DNA of 52,407 nucleotides, from contig JABZMB010000006.1 of the NCBI GenBank assembly GCA_015256455.1, forward strand, positions 1-52,407, read 5' to 3'. This document shows positions 32,746 to 42,133 of the stretch, one piece after another. The notes below the pieces were generated by a model that was not told where the DNA came from, did not search any database, and saw only the letters and a list, made by a program, of their open reading frames with translations. The DNA is from Solobacterium sp. Lineage in GTDB: Bacteria > Bacillota_I > Bacilli_A > Erysipelotrichales > Erysipelotrichaceae. The position numbers and the translations under genes were made by a program. Every line of letters begins with the position of its first letter. Position 1 is the stretch's first letter.

Positions 32746-34011
32746 TTATCCCCAAATTAACCAAGTTACGATGTAACCAGAAAATACTGCAATGAGTGTA
32801 AATGGAATGCCAATACGGAAGAAGTCTTTTGAAGAAACTTTATACCCTTCCTTGTTTAGAATACCAATTGCAGCGATATTTGCACTCGCTCCAACAGGTG
32901 TTAAGTTACCACCAAGAGTAGCGCCAATTAGTAATCCAAAGTATAAGACATATGGTTCAACTCCCATAGAATTTGCAATACCCTGCACTACTGGTAACAT
33001 TGTCGCAACATATGGAATATTATCCACAAATGCCGAGATAAATACCGATACAAATACAATCATTGTATACATCACGAATACAGAGCTACCACCAAGTTTT
33101 ACAAAGAGATCAGCTATCGCATCAATAACGCCAGCTTCAGTAATACCAGCAATTACGATAAACAAACCAATCAGTAGAAGTAATGTATTAAAATCAATTG
33201 CTTGAATTGCACGCTTTACAACATTACAGGATTTCTCACGAATTGTTCTATAAATAATACCAATTACTGCATAGCCCATACAGATAAGACCATTTGTAAG
33301 TTGTGGCTTATTCTCAAATTGCGAAGCTGTGATTAATGTTACAATCACACCAATCATCAATAATGAAGGAATATAATCAGTTACCTTTGTGGTAATTTCC
33401 GCATGAACTGGTTCTTTTGATTTTCTAAATAAGAATAATAATACTGGAATTGTCATTGCGGCACCAATTTCTACTGATAACGCAATGCCAGGTTTGCCCA
33501 TAAACACAAAGAAATCATTAAAGCTCATGTTTGCATAACCACCTAGAAGAATACTTGTTGTATCCCCTACGAGTGTCGCAGCACCTTGTAAGTTACTAGA
33601 TACCGCTATTGCAATAATGACGGGGATAGGATTTGTCTTTAATTTCTTTGAAACTGCTAGGCCAACTGGCGCAACCATTAATACTGTCGCAACATTATCA
33701 ACAAACGCAGAAATTACACCTGCGAAAATACTTAATACAACTACCGCCCATTGAATATTAGGAACAGCTTTTAATAGTCCTTCTGCCATAAGTGCAGGCA
33801 TTTGGCTTTCAATGAATAACTGAACAACCATCATTGTGCCTGCCAACATTAGAATAATATTCCAATCGACAGCACCAATTATATTGCCTAGTGGTAAGAT
33901 TCCTAACAGAATAAATATCCCTGCCGCAACAAGCGCAATATATGGACGTTTTTCAGGAAGTGCTAATAAGAATATATACATGACAATAAATAACGCTAAA
34001 GCAAGTATCAT
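32746..34011 (-). CDS. SLC13/ArsB-NhaD superfamily permease
   Basis: This 421-residue protein has about eleven hydrophobic helices in two inverted halves. Each half has the motif SAFVDN (SAFVDNVATVLMVAPVG and SAFVDNIPYVATMLPVV), and the C-terminal half has LGGNLTPVGASANIAAIG, a pattern of the ArsB/NhaD ion-transporter superfamily. It could exchange Na+/H+ or move an oxyanion or dicarboxylate; no arsenic genes are nearby. The start at 34011 follows GGAGGA. A longer frame to 34086 has no ribosome-binding site and is rejected. Confidence 0.88.
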   Translation of the reverse strand: MILALALFIVMYIFLLALPEKRPYIALVAAGIFILLGILPLGNIIGAVDWNIILMLAGTMMVVQLFIESQMPALMAEGLLKAVPNIQWAVVVLSIFAGVISAFVDNVATVLMVAPVGLAVSKKLKTNPIPVIIAIAVSSNLQGAATLVGDTTSILLGGYANMSFNDFFVFMGKPGIALSVEIGAAMTIPVLLFLFRKSKEPVHAEITTKVTDYIPSLLMIGVIVTLITASQFENKPQLTNGLICMGYAVIGIIYRTIREKSCNVVKRAIQAIDFNTLLLLIGLFIVIAGITEAGVIDAIADLFVKLGGSSVFVMYTMIVFVSVFISAFVDNIPYVATMLPVVQGIANSMGVEPYVLYFGLLIGATLGGNLTPVGASANIAAIGILNKEGYKVSSKDFFRIGIPFTLIAVFSGYIVTWLIWG

Positions 34012-34109
34012 AATTTCCTCCGAACAAGTAAGTGAATTATAACAGAAACAAGCAAAATTCAAAGTATTATTACATTTAAAAATCATGAAGTTTCATGTAA
34101 GATTGAATC

Positions 34110-35132
34110 ATGAAAATTACTTTAAATGATGAAATCAATCAATTTCTAAATCGCTGCCTTACGAATATCATGAATGATTCAAAAAATGATTTTTTAGGAA
34201 TGCATATCACAAAGAAAAATGAGAAGAAAGTCATAAAGATGCTCGCAGATGCAGGTATCCCCGAATTTCAGGATATAAAGAATTGCCCTTCTCTTTTCTT
34301 ATCTGTCGATGAGTGGGAGAATAATCCATATCACAAAAACATTCATTTAGATTGGATTAAAGATTCCCACTTCACATTCGAAAGAGGAAAAATTGCAGGC
34401 TTTGAATTATTTAACTCCGATGTAATACAAAAAGACCCAAATCGAGAATTAAATGATTGGATGAAACTGCGTGCAATGGATCGTAATTTTGATGCTCTCT
34501 ATTTATACCAAGATGATATGGACTGGATGTTTGATGCGCCTAGTGAAGCAAACACCAACGATGTTCCTGCTCAACGAGCACACGGGAAAGTACTGACCTT
34601 TGGTTTAGGTATTGGCTATTTCTTGTATATGGCAATTCAAAATCCTAATGTAGAAGAAGTTACTGTAATTGAGCTATCTAAAGAAGTAATCGCAATGTTT
34701 CAAAATTTCATCTTACCCCAATTCGAATCCACAAAACCGATTTATTTGATTGAGGCAGATGCGTTTGATTACTTCAATGAAGAATATCTTTCAAATTTTG
34801 ACTATATCTATACAGATATCTGGCAATCTTCTCAGGATGGTTTGCCTTTGATTACTGGACTTTTAGAACAATGTTACTTACCAAAAGAAAAAGCAGACTT
34901 CTGGATTGAAGATTCTTGTCTAGAAGTTTTCTGGACATTAATATTCCTATACTTTGAATCCTTAGCACGCAACAAAGAATTAGAAGTGAATCCTTACTAC
35001 CAAACATACATAGAGAAAATTGCATACTACTTTGAACATATTGATGAAACAGTATCTGATGTAGAAACATTAAAAACATACATGTATGATACAAATATTT
35101 CACGCAGTATCCTATCAATAAAACTGGACTGA
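34110..35132 (+). CDS. Spermidine-synthase-like SAM-dependent methyltransferase
   Basis: This 340-residue protein has a Rossmann methyltransferase core (about 155-260): VLTFGLGIGYFLYMAIQNP (SAM-binding Gly loop), VTVIELSKEVI (acidic residue ending strand 2), ADAFDYF and YIYTDIWQS. The order resembles spermidine-synthase-type proteins, but the N-terminal 150 residues do not look like the polyamine-binding part. The substrate is unknown. The ATG lacks a Shine-Dalgarno and lies 6 nt after TAAGAT (34098-34103), with TTTAAA (34075-34080) as a weak -35. Weak matches make that leaderless promoter tentative. Confidence 0.75.
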   Translation: MKITLNDEINQFLNRCLTNIMNDSKNDFLGMHITKKNEKKVIKMLADAGIPEFQDIKNCPSLFLSVDEWENNPYHKNIHLDWIKDSHFTFERGKIAGFELFNSDVIQKDPNRELNDWMKLRAMDRNFDALYLYQDDMDWMFDAPSEANTNDVPAQRAHGKVLTFGLGIGYFLYMAIQNPNVEEVTVIELSKEVIAMFQNFILPQFESTKPIYLIEADAFDYFNEEYLSNFDYIYTDIWQSSQDGLPLITGLLEQCYLPKEKADFWIEDSCLEVFWTLIFLYFESLARNKELEVNPYYQTYIEKIAYYFEHIDETVSDVETLKTYMYDTNISRSILSIKLD

Positions 35133-35154
35133 TCGTAAGACCAATCCAGTTTTT
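35121..35154. terminator. Terminator between methyltransferase gene and mgtE
   Basis: AAACTGGA (35121-35128) pairs with TCCAGTTT (35145-35152) with a partly paired inner stem; T-rich on the plus side. It sits between convergent genes. Confidence 0.75.
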
Positions 35155-35159
35155 GTTAT

Positions 35160-36524
35160 TTAAATTAACATAGGTAAGAATATATTTGCCAGTCCAAGGA
35201 AGATAAAGAATCCTAGAACGTCTGTTGCAGTTGTTACAAAGATTGAAGATGATACTGCTGGATCTGCCCCAAACTTATCTAAAACAACTGGGACTAAGAA
35301 GCCAAAGATACCAGCAACTACTAGGTTACCAATCATCGCAATAACGGTAATCACACCCAAGAATATATTTCGATAGAGTATTATTACAATAACTGCTGTA
35401 ATCAAACCATTAACTGTACCATTAATAATTCCTAAGAAGATCTCCTTTACAAAAGACTTCCAATTTCTTTTGAAATCAACTTTATCAGTCGCAATCTGAC
35501 GCACTAAGATGGACTGTGTTTGAGAACCTGCATTACCACCCATTCCAGAGATAATTGTCATAATTGAACTAAGCGCAACAACCTGTGCAATTGTACCTTC
35601 GAAAACCTTTACGGTAAAAGATGCCATGAAAGCTGTAATTAGGTTAATTAATAACCAAGGTAAACGTAACTTAATAGATTGAAATAGTGTTGTATCAAGA
35701 CTTTCTTCCTTCGATACACCACCCATCTCCAACATATCTTCGTTATACTCTTCAACGATAACGTCAATAATATCATCGACAGTAACGATACCAAGAATTG
35801 CCATGCGTTGATTTACAACCGGAATTGCTTTCAAGTCATATTTCGACACAAGTTTGGCAACTTCTTCCTGGTCCATCTCTGGACCAACGCTGATGAAGTT
35901 TTCTTTCATGATATCTGACATCAATATATCTTTATCTGAGGATAAAATATCTCGTAAATCGGCAATACCAATTAATTGTCCTCTTGCGTTTACTACAAAG
36001 ATTGTTTCAATAACTTCAATCTTTGGCCCAATCTCACGAATCTTTTCTAAACCTTCGATAACCTTCAAATCATCTTTGATTGCGATGTAGGCGGTTGTCA
36101 TAATACCACCAGCTGTATCTGCTGGATATTCCAATAGATTAGTGATTTCAGTACGATCTTTATCCTTCATCAAATTCACAATGGTTTTACGTCTACCAAT
36201 TGTTAAATCTCCAACAATATCAGCGATATCATCCTGTGCCATATTACTAAAGATTTCTAGAAGTTCATTATTAGATAATGCATACATAAAACGAACACGA
36301 AGTTCATCATCTGCTTGTTCTAATACAGAGGCGATATCATCTGACGATAAGATACTGCACATTTTCCATAGTTCTTCATCATTGAGATATTCAGCAGCTT
36401 GTGCCACGTCAATCGGATTATTCTCTTTAATATATTCAGAAAGTTCTGCAGCCTCACCAGCTTCAATCATCTGGCGCAGTCTTTCTTCATTCATCATTTC
36501 TTCTCTTATTTTTTTTTCAGACAT
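35160..36524 (-). CDS. mgtE: Magnesium transporter MgtE
   Basis: This 454-residue Mg2+ channel has an acidic N-domain of helical repeats (about 15-135), tandem CBS domains (about 140-260; LIGIADLRDILSS, AILGIVTVDDIIDVIVEE) that sense cytosolic Mg2+, and five C-terminal helices (about 285-454; ISGMGGNAGSQTQSILVRQI, AVSSSIFVTTATDVLGF). All family parts are present at normal length. GGAGG lies before the ATG. The 81-nt upstream gap is too short for an M-box riboswitch. Confidence 0.96.
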   Translation of the reverse strand: MSEKKIREEMMNEERLRQMIEAGEAAELSEYIKENNPIDVAQAAEYLNDEELWKMCSILSSDDIASVLEQADDELRVRFMYALSNNELLEIFSNMAQDDIADIVGDLTIGRRKTIVNLMKDKDRTEITNLLEYPADTAGGIMTTAYIAIKDDLKVIEGLEKIREIGPKIEVIETIFVVNARGQLIGIADLRDILSSDKDILMSDIMKENFISVGPEMDQEEVAKLVSKYDLKAIPVVNQRMAILGIVTVDDIIDVIVEEYNEDMLEMGGVSKEESLDTTLFQSIKLRLPWLLINLITAFMASFTVKVFEGTIAQVVALSSIMTIISGMGGNAGSQTQSILVRQIATDKVDFKRNWKSFVKEIFLGIINGTVNGLITAVIVIILYRNIFLGVITVIAMIGNLVVAGIFGFLVPVVLDKFGADPAVSSSIFVTTATDVLGFFIFLGLANIFLPMLI

Positions 36525-36605
36525 CTCATCGCCTCCTTAGCATAATAACTTTATATTTTTATGCCAAGAAATTCAATTTATTTCATCTTATGAATAGTAT
36601 TAATT

Positions 36606-37286
36606 TTATGATTGCGCATCAACAACTAGAATTTCAAATTCTAATGATGGCATACATTCCCTTAAATCATGTTCAATGCGATGTAGTGCCTCAATGCGAT
36701 CTTCAACCGGTGTGTTTGCATTTCCTTGAATAATAAAGATAGCATTCTTCGTAGTATCATCAAACTTATAGTTTTCACCATCTCTAACACCCATCCAAGC
36801 TAAGATACCTTGACTGTCTCTATAGAGATAATCCGTCTCGGCCACATGCTTTGGTGTTGAACAAATTGGCAAGAATGTATCCTCCTTTTGGCTCACCGTA
36901 AATTCTAGCGGTTCTTGAATCTTATCTAAATCATGGCCACCAATTGCTAGGAAAGATTTTAAAGTTTCAACATTATAAATATCTACAATGCTATTGATAT
37001 GAGGCATAGATCCTCGATGTTGTATATTACGAATAAATGCAGGAATCGTAGGAGGATTCTTCTTAATACTTCTTCCAGCCTTCTGCATTAGTTCGATATA
37101 GCCTTGAATAAAAGGATGTTGAATCACTTCATCCATATTGCACTGTAGCGCCCACTCTTCTACTTCTTCTTGTTTCTGCAAAAATGCTGGTGTTAATTCT
37201 GCATTTGGGTCTACATTTCTAGCAATACCAATTACAACATGTTCTACACCAAATGCTTCTAAGCTTTTGTCTAAGATTATTTTCAT
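36606..37286 (-). CDS. B3/B4 tRNA-binding-domain protein
   Basis: This 226-residue stand-alone B3/B4 domain protein is homologous to the B3/B4 module of the PheRS beta subunit: PTIPAFIRNIQHRGSMPHINSIVDIYN and WMGVRDGENYKFDD. Stand-alone members are thought to act on mischarged tRNAs or amino acids, but the role is unproven. I use the ATG at 37286 (GAGGTG upstream, TATAAT just before that); a longer frame to 37424 has no ribosome-binding site and would overlap srtB. Confidence 0.85.
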   Translation of the reverse strand: MKIILDKSLEAFGVEHVVIGIARNVDPNAELTPAFLQKQEEVEEWALQCNMDEVIQHPFIQGYIELMQKAGRSIKKNPPTIPAFIRNIQHRGSMPHINSIVDIYNVETLKSFLAIGGHDLDKIQEPLEFTVSQKEDTFLPICSTPKHVAETDYLYRDSQGILAWMGVRDGENYKFDDTTKNAIFIIQGNANTPVEDRIEALHRIEHDLRECMPSLEFEILVVDAQS

Positions 37287-37345
37287 ATAGCACCTCACTA
37301 TTACCAACATTATATCATTATCAACATTAAAACTATGGTATAAAA

Positions 37346-38083
37346 TCAGTCTTCTTGAATAGGATATTCTTTTACTTTTACCGCTAGTAATACGACTCTT
37401 TTTGAGGAATATGCATCTAAGCATGTCTGTATCGTTACAAATTCATCACTATATCTTGGTTTTATATCTGTATCGTAAATGACTGAAACGCTTTTTGCGT
37501 CCGCAATCCATTCATAGAACTTCTCAGCAGAAGAAAAATCCTTCTGCTGATAGTTCCAATCTAATTTCTTATTTTTAATAGCAATTAAAAATACTTTGTA
37601 TTCCTCTATTTTATCTTGCATGCACAAGTAGAAGCTTTGGTATTCATAAAATAACTTCTTGTCCGATAATTCTGCGAGCCTAGTAAAGACTGAATTTTCA
37701 GTTCCATACCCAACATGATGTCCATAGATAATTTTATTCTTAGATTTCGTTTCAAATATCATCGGTGTTCCACACACAGATGGTTTACCATCAAAATCTT
37801 GGTAAAGATACTCTTTTCCACCTGTGTCAATGACAACTGGCTGTGATACAATTCCGTTCTGCCAATAAATCCATGCCCAAAAGTCAGGATTCTGTTTCTT
37901 TAAGTCATTCCATGCTTGCATATTGATATGCAATCTTTCATTTTCCTTTTGCGGTTGTATTTTATCAGACAGTATTTGAACTTTCAGTTGTTCATCCTCC
38001 AACACCCTCCACTTTCTTGCATAGATACATACACCAAATAACATGACTAATATGCATAATGAGACTTTGATTTTGATTAACAT
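37346..38083 (-). CDS. srtB: Class B sortase
   Basis: This 245-residue membrane-anchored transpeptidase has an N-terminal helix (about 3-21) and a sortase B core with H122 (IIYGHHVGYG), catalytic Cys C221 (FVTIQTCLD) and R229 (SSKRVV). It would cleave the sorting signal of a surface protein and join it to the cell wall. It lies 5 nt after the giant adhesin gene, so that protein is its likely dedicated substrate. No strong Shine-Dalgarno is present, so translation is probably coupled. Confidence 0.93.
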   Translation of the reverse strand: MLIKIKVSLCILVMLFGVCIYARKWRVLEDEQLKVQILSDKIQPQKENERLHINMQAWNDLKKQNPDFWAWIYWQNGIVSQPVVIDTGGKEYLYQDFDGKPSVCGTPMIFETKSKNKIIYGHHVGYGTENSVFTRLAELSDKKLFYEYQSFYLCMQDKIEEYKVFLIAIKNKKLDWNYQQKDFSSAEKFYEWIADAKSVSVIYDTDIKPRYSDEFVTIQTCLDAYSSKRVVLLAVKVKEYPIQED

Positions 38084-38088
38084 CCCTA

Positions 38089-41000
38089 TTACTTATGCAT
38101 ACGCTTTGTTGAGAAAATAGTCCATGCAATACCAATCAATCCTCCAATCACACAGAACCAGAAACCATAGTGAATCCCTACTCCAGTTGGTATATCTTTT
38201 TCCTTCTCATCTGCCACTGTCATTTCAACAGGTTTTTCTGCACTAAAATTTTGTTCAGAAAGATGTTTGATTTCATATTTTTCAGTTGAAATTTCATATC
38301 CCTTTGGAGCTTCTGTTTCCATCACATACATCCCTGAAACAGCATATGGCACCACAAAATCAACATAACCATTCTTATCCGTTACACCAACTGTACTTCT
38401 TCCGGAAATATCCATTGCGATTGTTCCATCAAAATGGAAGACTGTAAATTCAGTATTCTCCAGAACTGTTTCGTAGTCTTCTGCATCAACCTTCTTTATT
38501 CGTACATAGATTTTCTTTTTTCTGTCAACCGCTTGAATAAGTTGTGGTTTTTCTTTTGTACCTGTTGCAGTAAATACAATATCTTGATCCATCCGTTCAT
38601 ATCCAAATGGTGCTTCTACTTCATGCAAAATATAAGTATTACCACCTTTTACGTGTTTTCCAATGTCATAAACTTCTTCTGTAGTAACCAAACGATGTAC
38701 TATCTTTGGATTTTGATTTTCATCTAATACTGGTACATATTCTTGATTCTCATTAAGAACAGCTTCATAGATTTCTAGGATAGCACCAACTACTGCACGA
38801 CCATCCTCATCTACCTTTTTTAAAGAGATATCAACACTTAAATCAACCATTTGAATCTTAATTGGCTCTGTAGTAGTTGGATTGTATTTTGGAACTGTAA
38901 ACTGCATTGTTGAAGCGCGATGTACACCATTTACAATCTCTACTTCTTCTAATTCATATTGTTCACCTGCATGCAGGTTATTTAAATGGATGGCTTCTGA
39001 AGTAGTTACACCATCATTTGGTAAAGGTACAAGTTCTCCAGTCGTAATATTCTTTAGTTGTAAACGTACCCCACTTACTGCTTTACCCTCTTCATTTATT
39101 TTCTCAATCAGGTATTCAACCGGTTTATCAATCATTTCTACTGCTAGCACAGTTCCATCAGGATTTACTGTAAATGTAATATCATCTGCATAGTAGTATC
39201 CATCTGCTGTCATTTCTTCATGAAGTGTATATTTCTTTCCTGATGTCAAACCAGCAATCTTATGTGCTACTTGATAAGCAGATACCCACTCATCTACAAT
39301 TGTATTTTCTTCATCTAAAATACGTAATTTAGCACCTGGTGTTTCAGGACTTCCTGTAATCATCGTTTTGGTAATTTCTGTCTTTGTAATTTGATTTGTA
39401 ATTGTAAGATTGCGATGAATCGTAGCAGTGATATCATCTTCTTCCACAAACTGTACAGGATATGTTGTTTCATCTAATACAAGACCATCAATTGTCTTAA
39501 CTTCTTGTACTACATACTTTCCTAAAGGAATCTTTTCAACTGATGCGTATCCATTTTCATCTGTTATAAATTCTGTAAACACATGTCCTTTCGGTAATAT
39601 AACAGTTCCATGTATTGGCTCGATAATGTCTTCGTTAGCAATGAGTTTAAAAACAATACCAGCTAAACTTTTTTCTGTTACTAAATTACGGTCACTTTGG
39701 TAGTCTTCTACATTCTTTTGTAGGTCTAACTGTCCATAGATACGATTATTCTTTACTTCGACTGTAATATATTGGTTATTATCTTCATCTACTTTTACAA
39801 CATTCTCTTGTTGTAAAGTAAATGGAATCTCCTGTAGTTCTCTTGTAAATCCTACTGGACTACTAATTTCTTCAATTGTATAACTACCTGGTGCTAACTT
39901 TAGTGGAGTTGTGATGGTACCACCTTGTTGCACGACACAGAATGTTCCCTTAGGATATTTAATATCTTCTTTTGTGCTTGTTTGAAATGTATCATAACTA
40001 TTCTCTCCAATACGTTGAACTATATAGTTACCATTTGCATCTTTGATTTTGAACCCTGCAGAATGGAAATCAATGATTTCATTTGTTTCTGCATCCTTCT
40101 TTACAAGGCGTACGTAATATTCCTTTGAGATATTACTAATCTCATATTTTATGTCAGGTTGATTTTCGCGAGAAACTTCGAATACAAAATCTTCCTTCAA
40201 TAGTTCAATCTCACTATCCTTAGCAGATGTTTGACGTACGGTATATTTTCCATATGCTAGCTCCCCTGATTTTGCATTACCCTCTTCATCTGTAGTAATA
40301 ATTGCATATTCTTTCGGTGTAAATTCTGATAAGTGCTGACTTGCCTCTTCGAAACTACCAAAACGATCAATATGTTTTTGTAAGATTGCAGTAAATGTAG
40401 CGCCATGTTCATTTGTGGCTAGTGCTGATTGATGTTTATCTACAAATAACTTATGAATACTAAATTTCCCTGTGATTACATCATCTAAAACATCCAGTGA
40501 GATGTGATTCGTATGATTTGGTAATTGATTAAATAAAACAATCTTCTTTTCAGTATCTAATTTATATCCAGTTGGTGCTGTTACCTCTTTGACAGAATAC
40601 TGATGTGAATAATAAAGACCCTGAATTGTATTAGAAACACCACTTTCATCAATGTTTAACATTCCTACAGGTATTTGTGCTGTTTCATCAAATAGTTCAT
40701 AACTCGTTTTCACAAATGATTCTGCAGCACCTTGTGGTTGTTGTAGATTTGTATCACTATCACGCTTGATTAAGTTAATACTTGTACCTACAGCGTATAG
40801 ATTAATCTCTGCACTATCCACATGTAACTTTCCTGCCTTAATCACATCTTGATTAATCGGTGAACGATAGATAATCTGATTTTCTCCACCTTCATCATTA
40901 CGAGATAATAGTTTATTGATAAAGCGAATCTTTGCTTGTTGACCCATTGCAACTTTAACATAGAAATCACTTCCTACAACGGTAGATACAGGCTCTCCAT

Positions 41001-41652
41001 TTACATTTACAAGTAATCCATTTTCAACAACTACATCAAAGTTATCAAGACTACCATTTGTATTTACCACATGTACTGGTACGTTGCCATCAATTTCACC
41101 AGTAAAGAAACTACCCTCCTTCACATTCTGGTTATATTCCACAACTTGAAGATTTGGCATGAAACGCAACTGCTCTACGAGTGATCGAATTTCATTTTTC
41201 TTTTGTGTCGTATCAATCGTTGCACGTGAAATATTGGTTGTACCTAAATATTCCCAAATTAAATCCTGTGCAGCCAGGTAACGTTCATTTGTCCTTTCGC
41301 CATCAAAGCCATACCCAAAGAATGCATATGCAAGCATGATATTTCGATCAAGTTTTGACATCTTAGTCCATCCTGGATCTTCTCCTACATAGCCAATCGG
41401 ATGATAGATTTCCGGTATCTTTGGCTGTATACAGTATGCGGGGATTCCATCCGCACGCAAGAAATGAGACTCTGGCGTATCATAGGCAATTCCATCTACA
41501 TAATAGATTTGTCTACCCGGTACATCTGTACAAGTTATTGTTGTACTTTCTGCATAAACATGTAAGTGTGGCAACAGTGTAAATACCATTAACACTGACA
41601 AGATTCGCAGAATCAGATTTTGAATTTGTTTCTTAATCTTTTCTATCTTCAT
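38089..41652 (-). CDS. Giant cell-wall adhesin: thioester domain plus Cna-B/SpaA repeats
   Basis: A 1187-residue surface protein. In order: signal peptide (about 1-34, cut after VYA); N-terminal thioester domain with C74 in AYCIQP and Q129 in AAQDLIWEY, expected to form an internal Cys-Gln thioester that can bond covalently to host surfaces; a spacer; about eight SpaA/Cna-B-like beta domains, each ending in an E-x-x-x-x-x-G-Y/F type motif (VKEVTAPTGYKLD, IEEISSPVGFTRE, LHEVEAPFGYERM, METEAPKGYEIST), several probably stiffened by isopeptide bonds; and a C-terminal sorting signal IPTGV, hydrophobic segment and KRMHK tail. The motif is not LPxTG or NPQTN. Encoded directly before srtB. Confidence 0.92.
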   Translation of the reverse strand: MKIEKIKKQIQNLILRILSVLMVFTLLPHLHVYAESTTITCTDVPGRQIYYVDGIAYDTPESHFLRADGIPAYCIQPKIPEIYHPIGYVGEDPGWTKMSKLDRNIMLAYAFFGYGFDGERTNERYLAAQDLIWEYLGTTNISRATIDTTQKKNEIRSLVEQLRFMPNLQVVEYNQNVKEGSFFTGEIDGNVPVHVVNTNGSLDNFDVVVENGLLVNVNGEPVSTVVGSDFYVKVAMGQQAKIRFINKLLSRNDEGGENQIIYRSPINQDVIKAGKLHVDSAEINLYAVGTSINLIKRDSDTNLQQPQGAAESFVKTSYELFDETAQIPVGMLNIDESGVSNTIQGLYYSHQYSVKEVTAPTGYKLDTEKKIVLFNQLPNHTNHISLDVLDDVITGKFSIHKLFVDKHQSALATNEHGATFTAILQKHIDRFGSFEEASQHLSEFTPKEYAIITTDEEGNAKSGELAYGKYTVRQTSAKDSEIELLKEDFVFEVSRENQPDIKYEISNISKEYYVRLVKKDAETNEIIDFHSAGFKIKDANGNYIVQRIGENSYDTFQTSTKEDIKYPKGTFCVVQQGGTITTPLKLAPGSYTIEEISSPVGFTRELQEIPFTLQQENVVKVDEDNNQYITVEVKNNRIYGQLDLQKNVEDYQSDRNLVTEKSLAGIVFKLIANEDIIEPIHGTVILPKGHVFTEFITDENGYASVEKIPLGKYVVQEVKTIDGLVLDETTYPVQFVEEDDITATIHRNLTITNQITKTEITKTMITGSPETPGAKLRILDEENTIVDEWVSAYQVAHKIAGLTSGKKYTLHEEMTADGYYYADDITFTVNPDGTVLAVEMIDKPVEYLIEKINEEGKAVSGVRLQLKNITTGELVPLPNDGVTTSEAIHLNNLHAGEQYELEEVEIVNGVHRASTMQFTVPKYNPTTTEPIKIQMVDLSVDISLKKVDEDGRAVVGAILEIYEAVLNENQEYVPVLDENQNPKIVHRLVTTEEVYDIGKHVKGGNTYILHEVEAPFGYERMDQDIVFTATGTKEKPQLIQAVDRKKKIYVRIKKVDAEDYETVLENTEFTVFHFDGTIAMDISGRSTVGVTDKNGYVDFVVPYAVSGMYVMETEAPKGYEISTEKYEIKHLSEQNFSAEKPVEMTVADEKEKDIPTGVGIHYGFWFCVIGGLIGIAWTIFSTKRMHK

Positions 41653-41682
41653 ATGAGTTCCTCCCTACTCACTTATATATAG

Positions 41683-41714
41683 AAAAAAAGTCGGTACATT
41701 CCTGTGCCAACTTT
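41683..41714 (-). terminator. Terminator after yolD
   Basis: AAAGTCGGTAC (41687-41697) pairs with GTGCCAACTTT (41704-41714) with one mismatch and one wobble. On the minus strand seven T follow. It separates yolD from the adhesin gene. Confidence 0.75.
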
Positions 41715-41722
41715 ATGCCAAT

Positions 41723-42133
41723 CTAAAACTCTTCATATTCAATTGAGATAATCTCTTCAAAATGTATGGTTGTACGATCTTTAAAAATAATCTTTTTTTC
41801 TATATCATCAATACGATGCAAATATTTCTCAACCATTTGGTAACTACCACCACTCTTCTTTAAATCATGTACAAAATACTGAACTTTAATGAGTGGCTTT
41901 TCTATCTCATGTCTATGTAGAATCTCAAGTTTATGCTTTAATTCCTCTATTTCTGTTTCAGATAATTCAATGCGAGATTGTGTAATTCTAGAAGATTCAC
42001 GAATTAAGTCTTCATATCCTGTTAATGCCGCAAATGGCATAAACTGGGCAGCTCGATCTTGAATAGACATCTTACGATGAGTCTTAGATACTGGAGGATC
42101 CAGATACAGCATATCTTCATACTTTTCACTCAT
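41723..42133 (-). CDS. YolD-like protein
   Basis: This 136-residue protein has the YolD signature DRAAQFMPFAALTGYEDLI (about 27-45), then a helical segment and a beta-rich C-terminus. YolD proteins are encoded beside UvrX-type Y-family polymerases on chromosomes, plasmids and phages, and are thought to act with them in UV/translesion tolerance. The start overlaps the polymerase stop (ATGA). Confidence 0.88.
   Translation of the reverse strand: MSEKYEDMLYLDPPVSKTHRKMSIQDRAAQFMPFAALTGYEDLIRESSRITQSRIELSETEIEELKHKLEILHRHEIEKPLIKVQYFVHDLKKSGGSYQMVEKYLHRIDDIEKKIIFKDRTTIHFEEIISIEYEEF

Noticed and set aside
36525..36605. M-box Mg2+ riboswitch before mgtE
   Set aside because: The gap is only 81 nt and lacks the expected structure.
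37287..37424. N-terminal extension of the B3/B4 protein
   Set aside because: The extra residues have no ribosome-binding site, overlap srtB and cross the likely promoter; the internal ATG at 37286 has GAGGTG.
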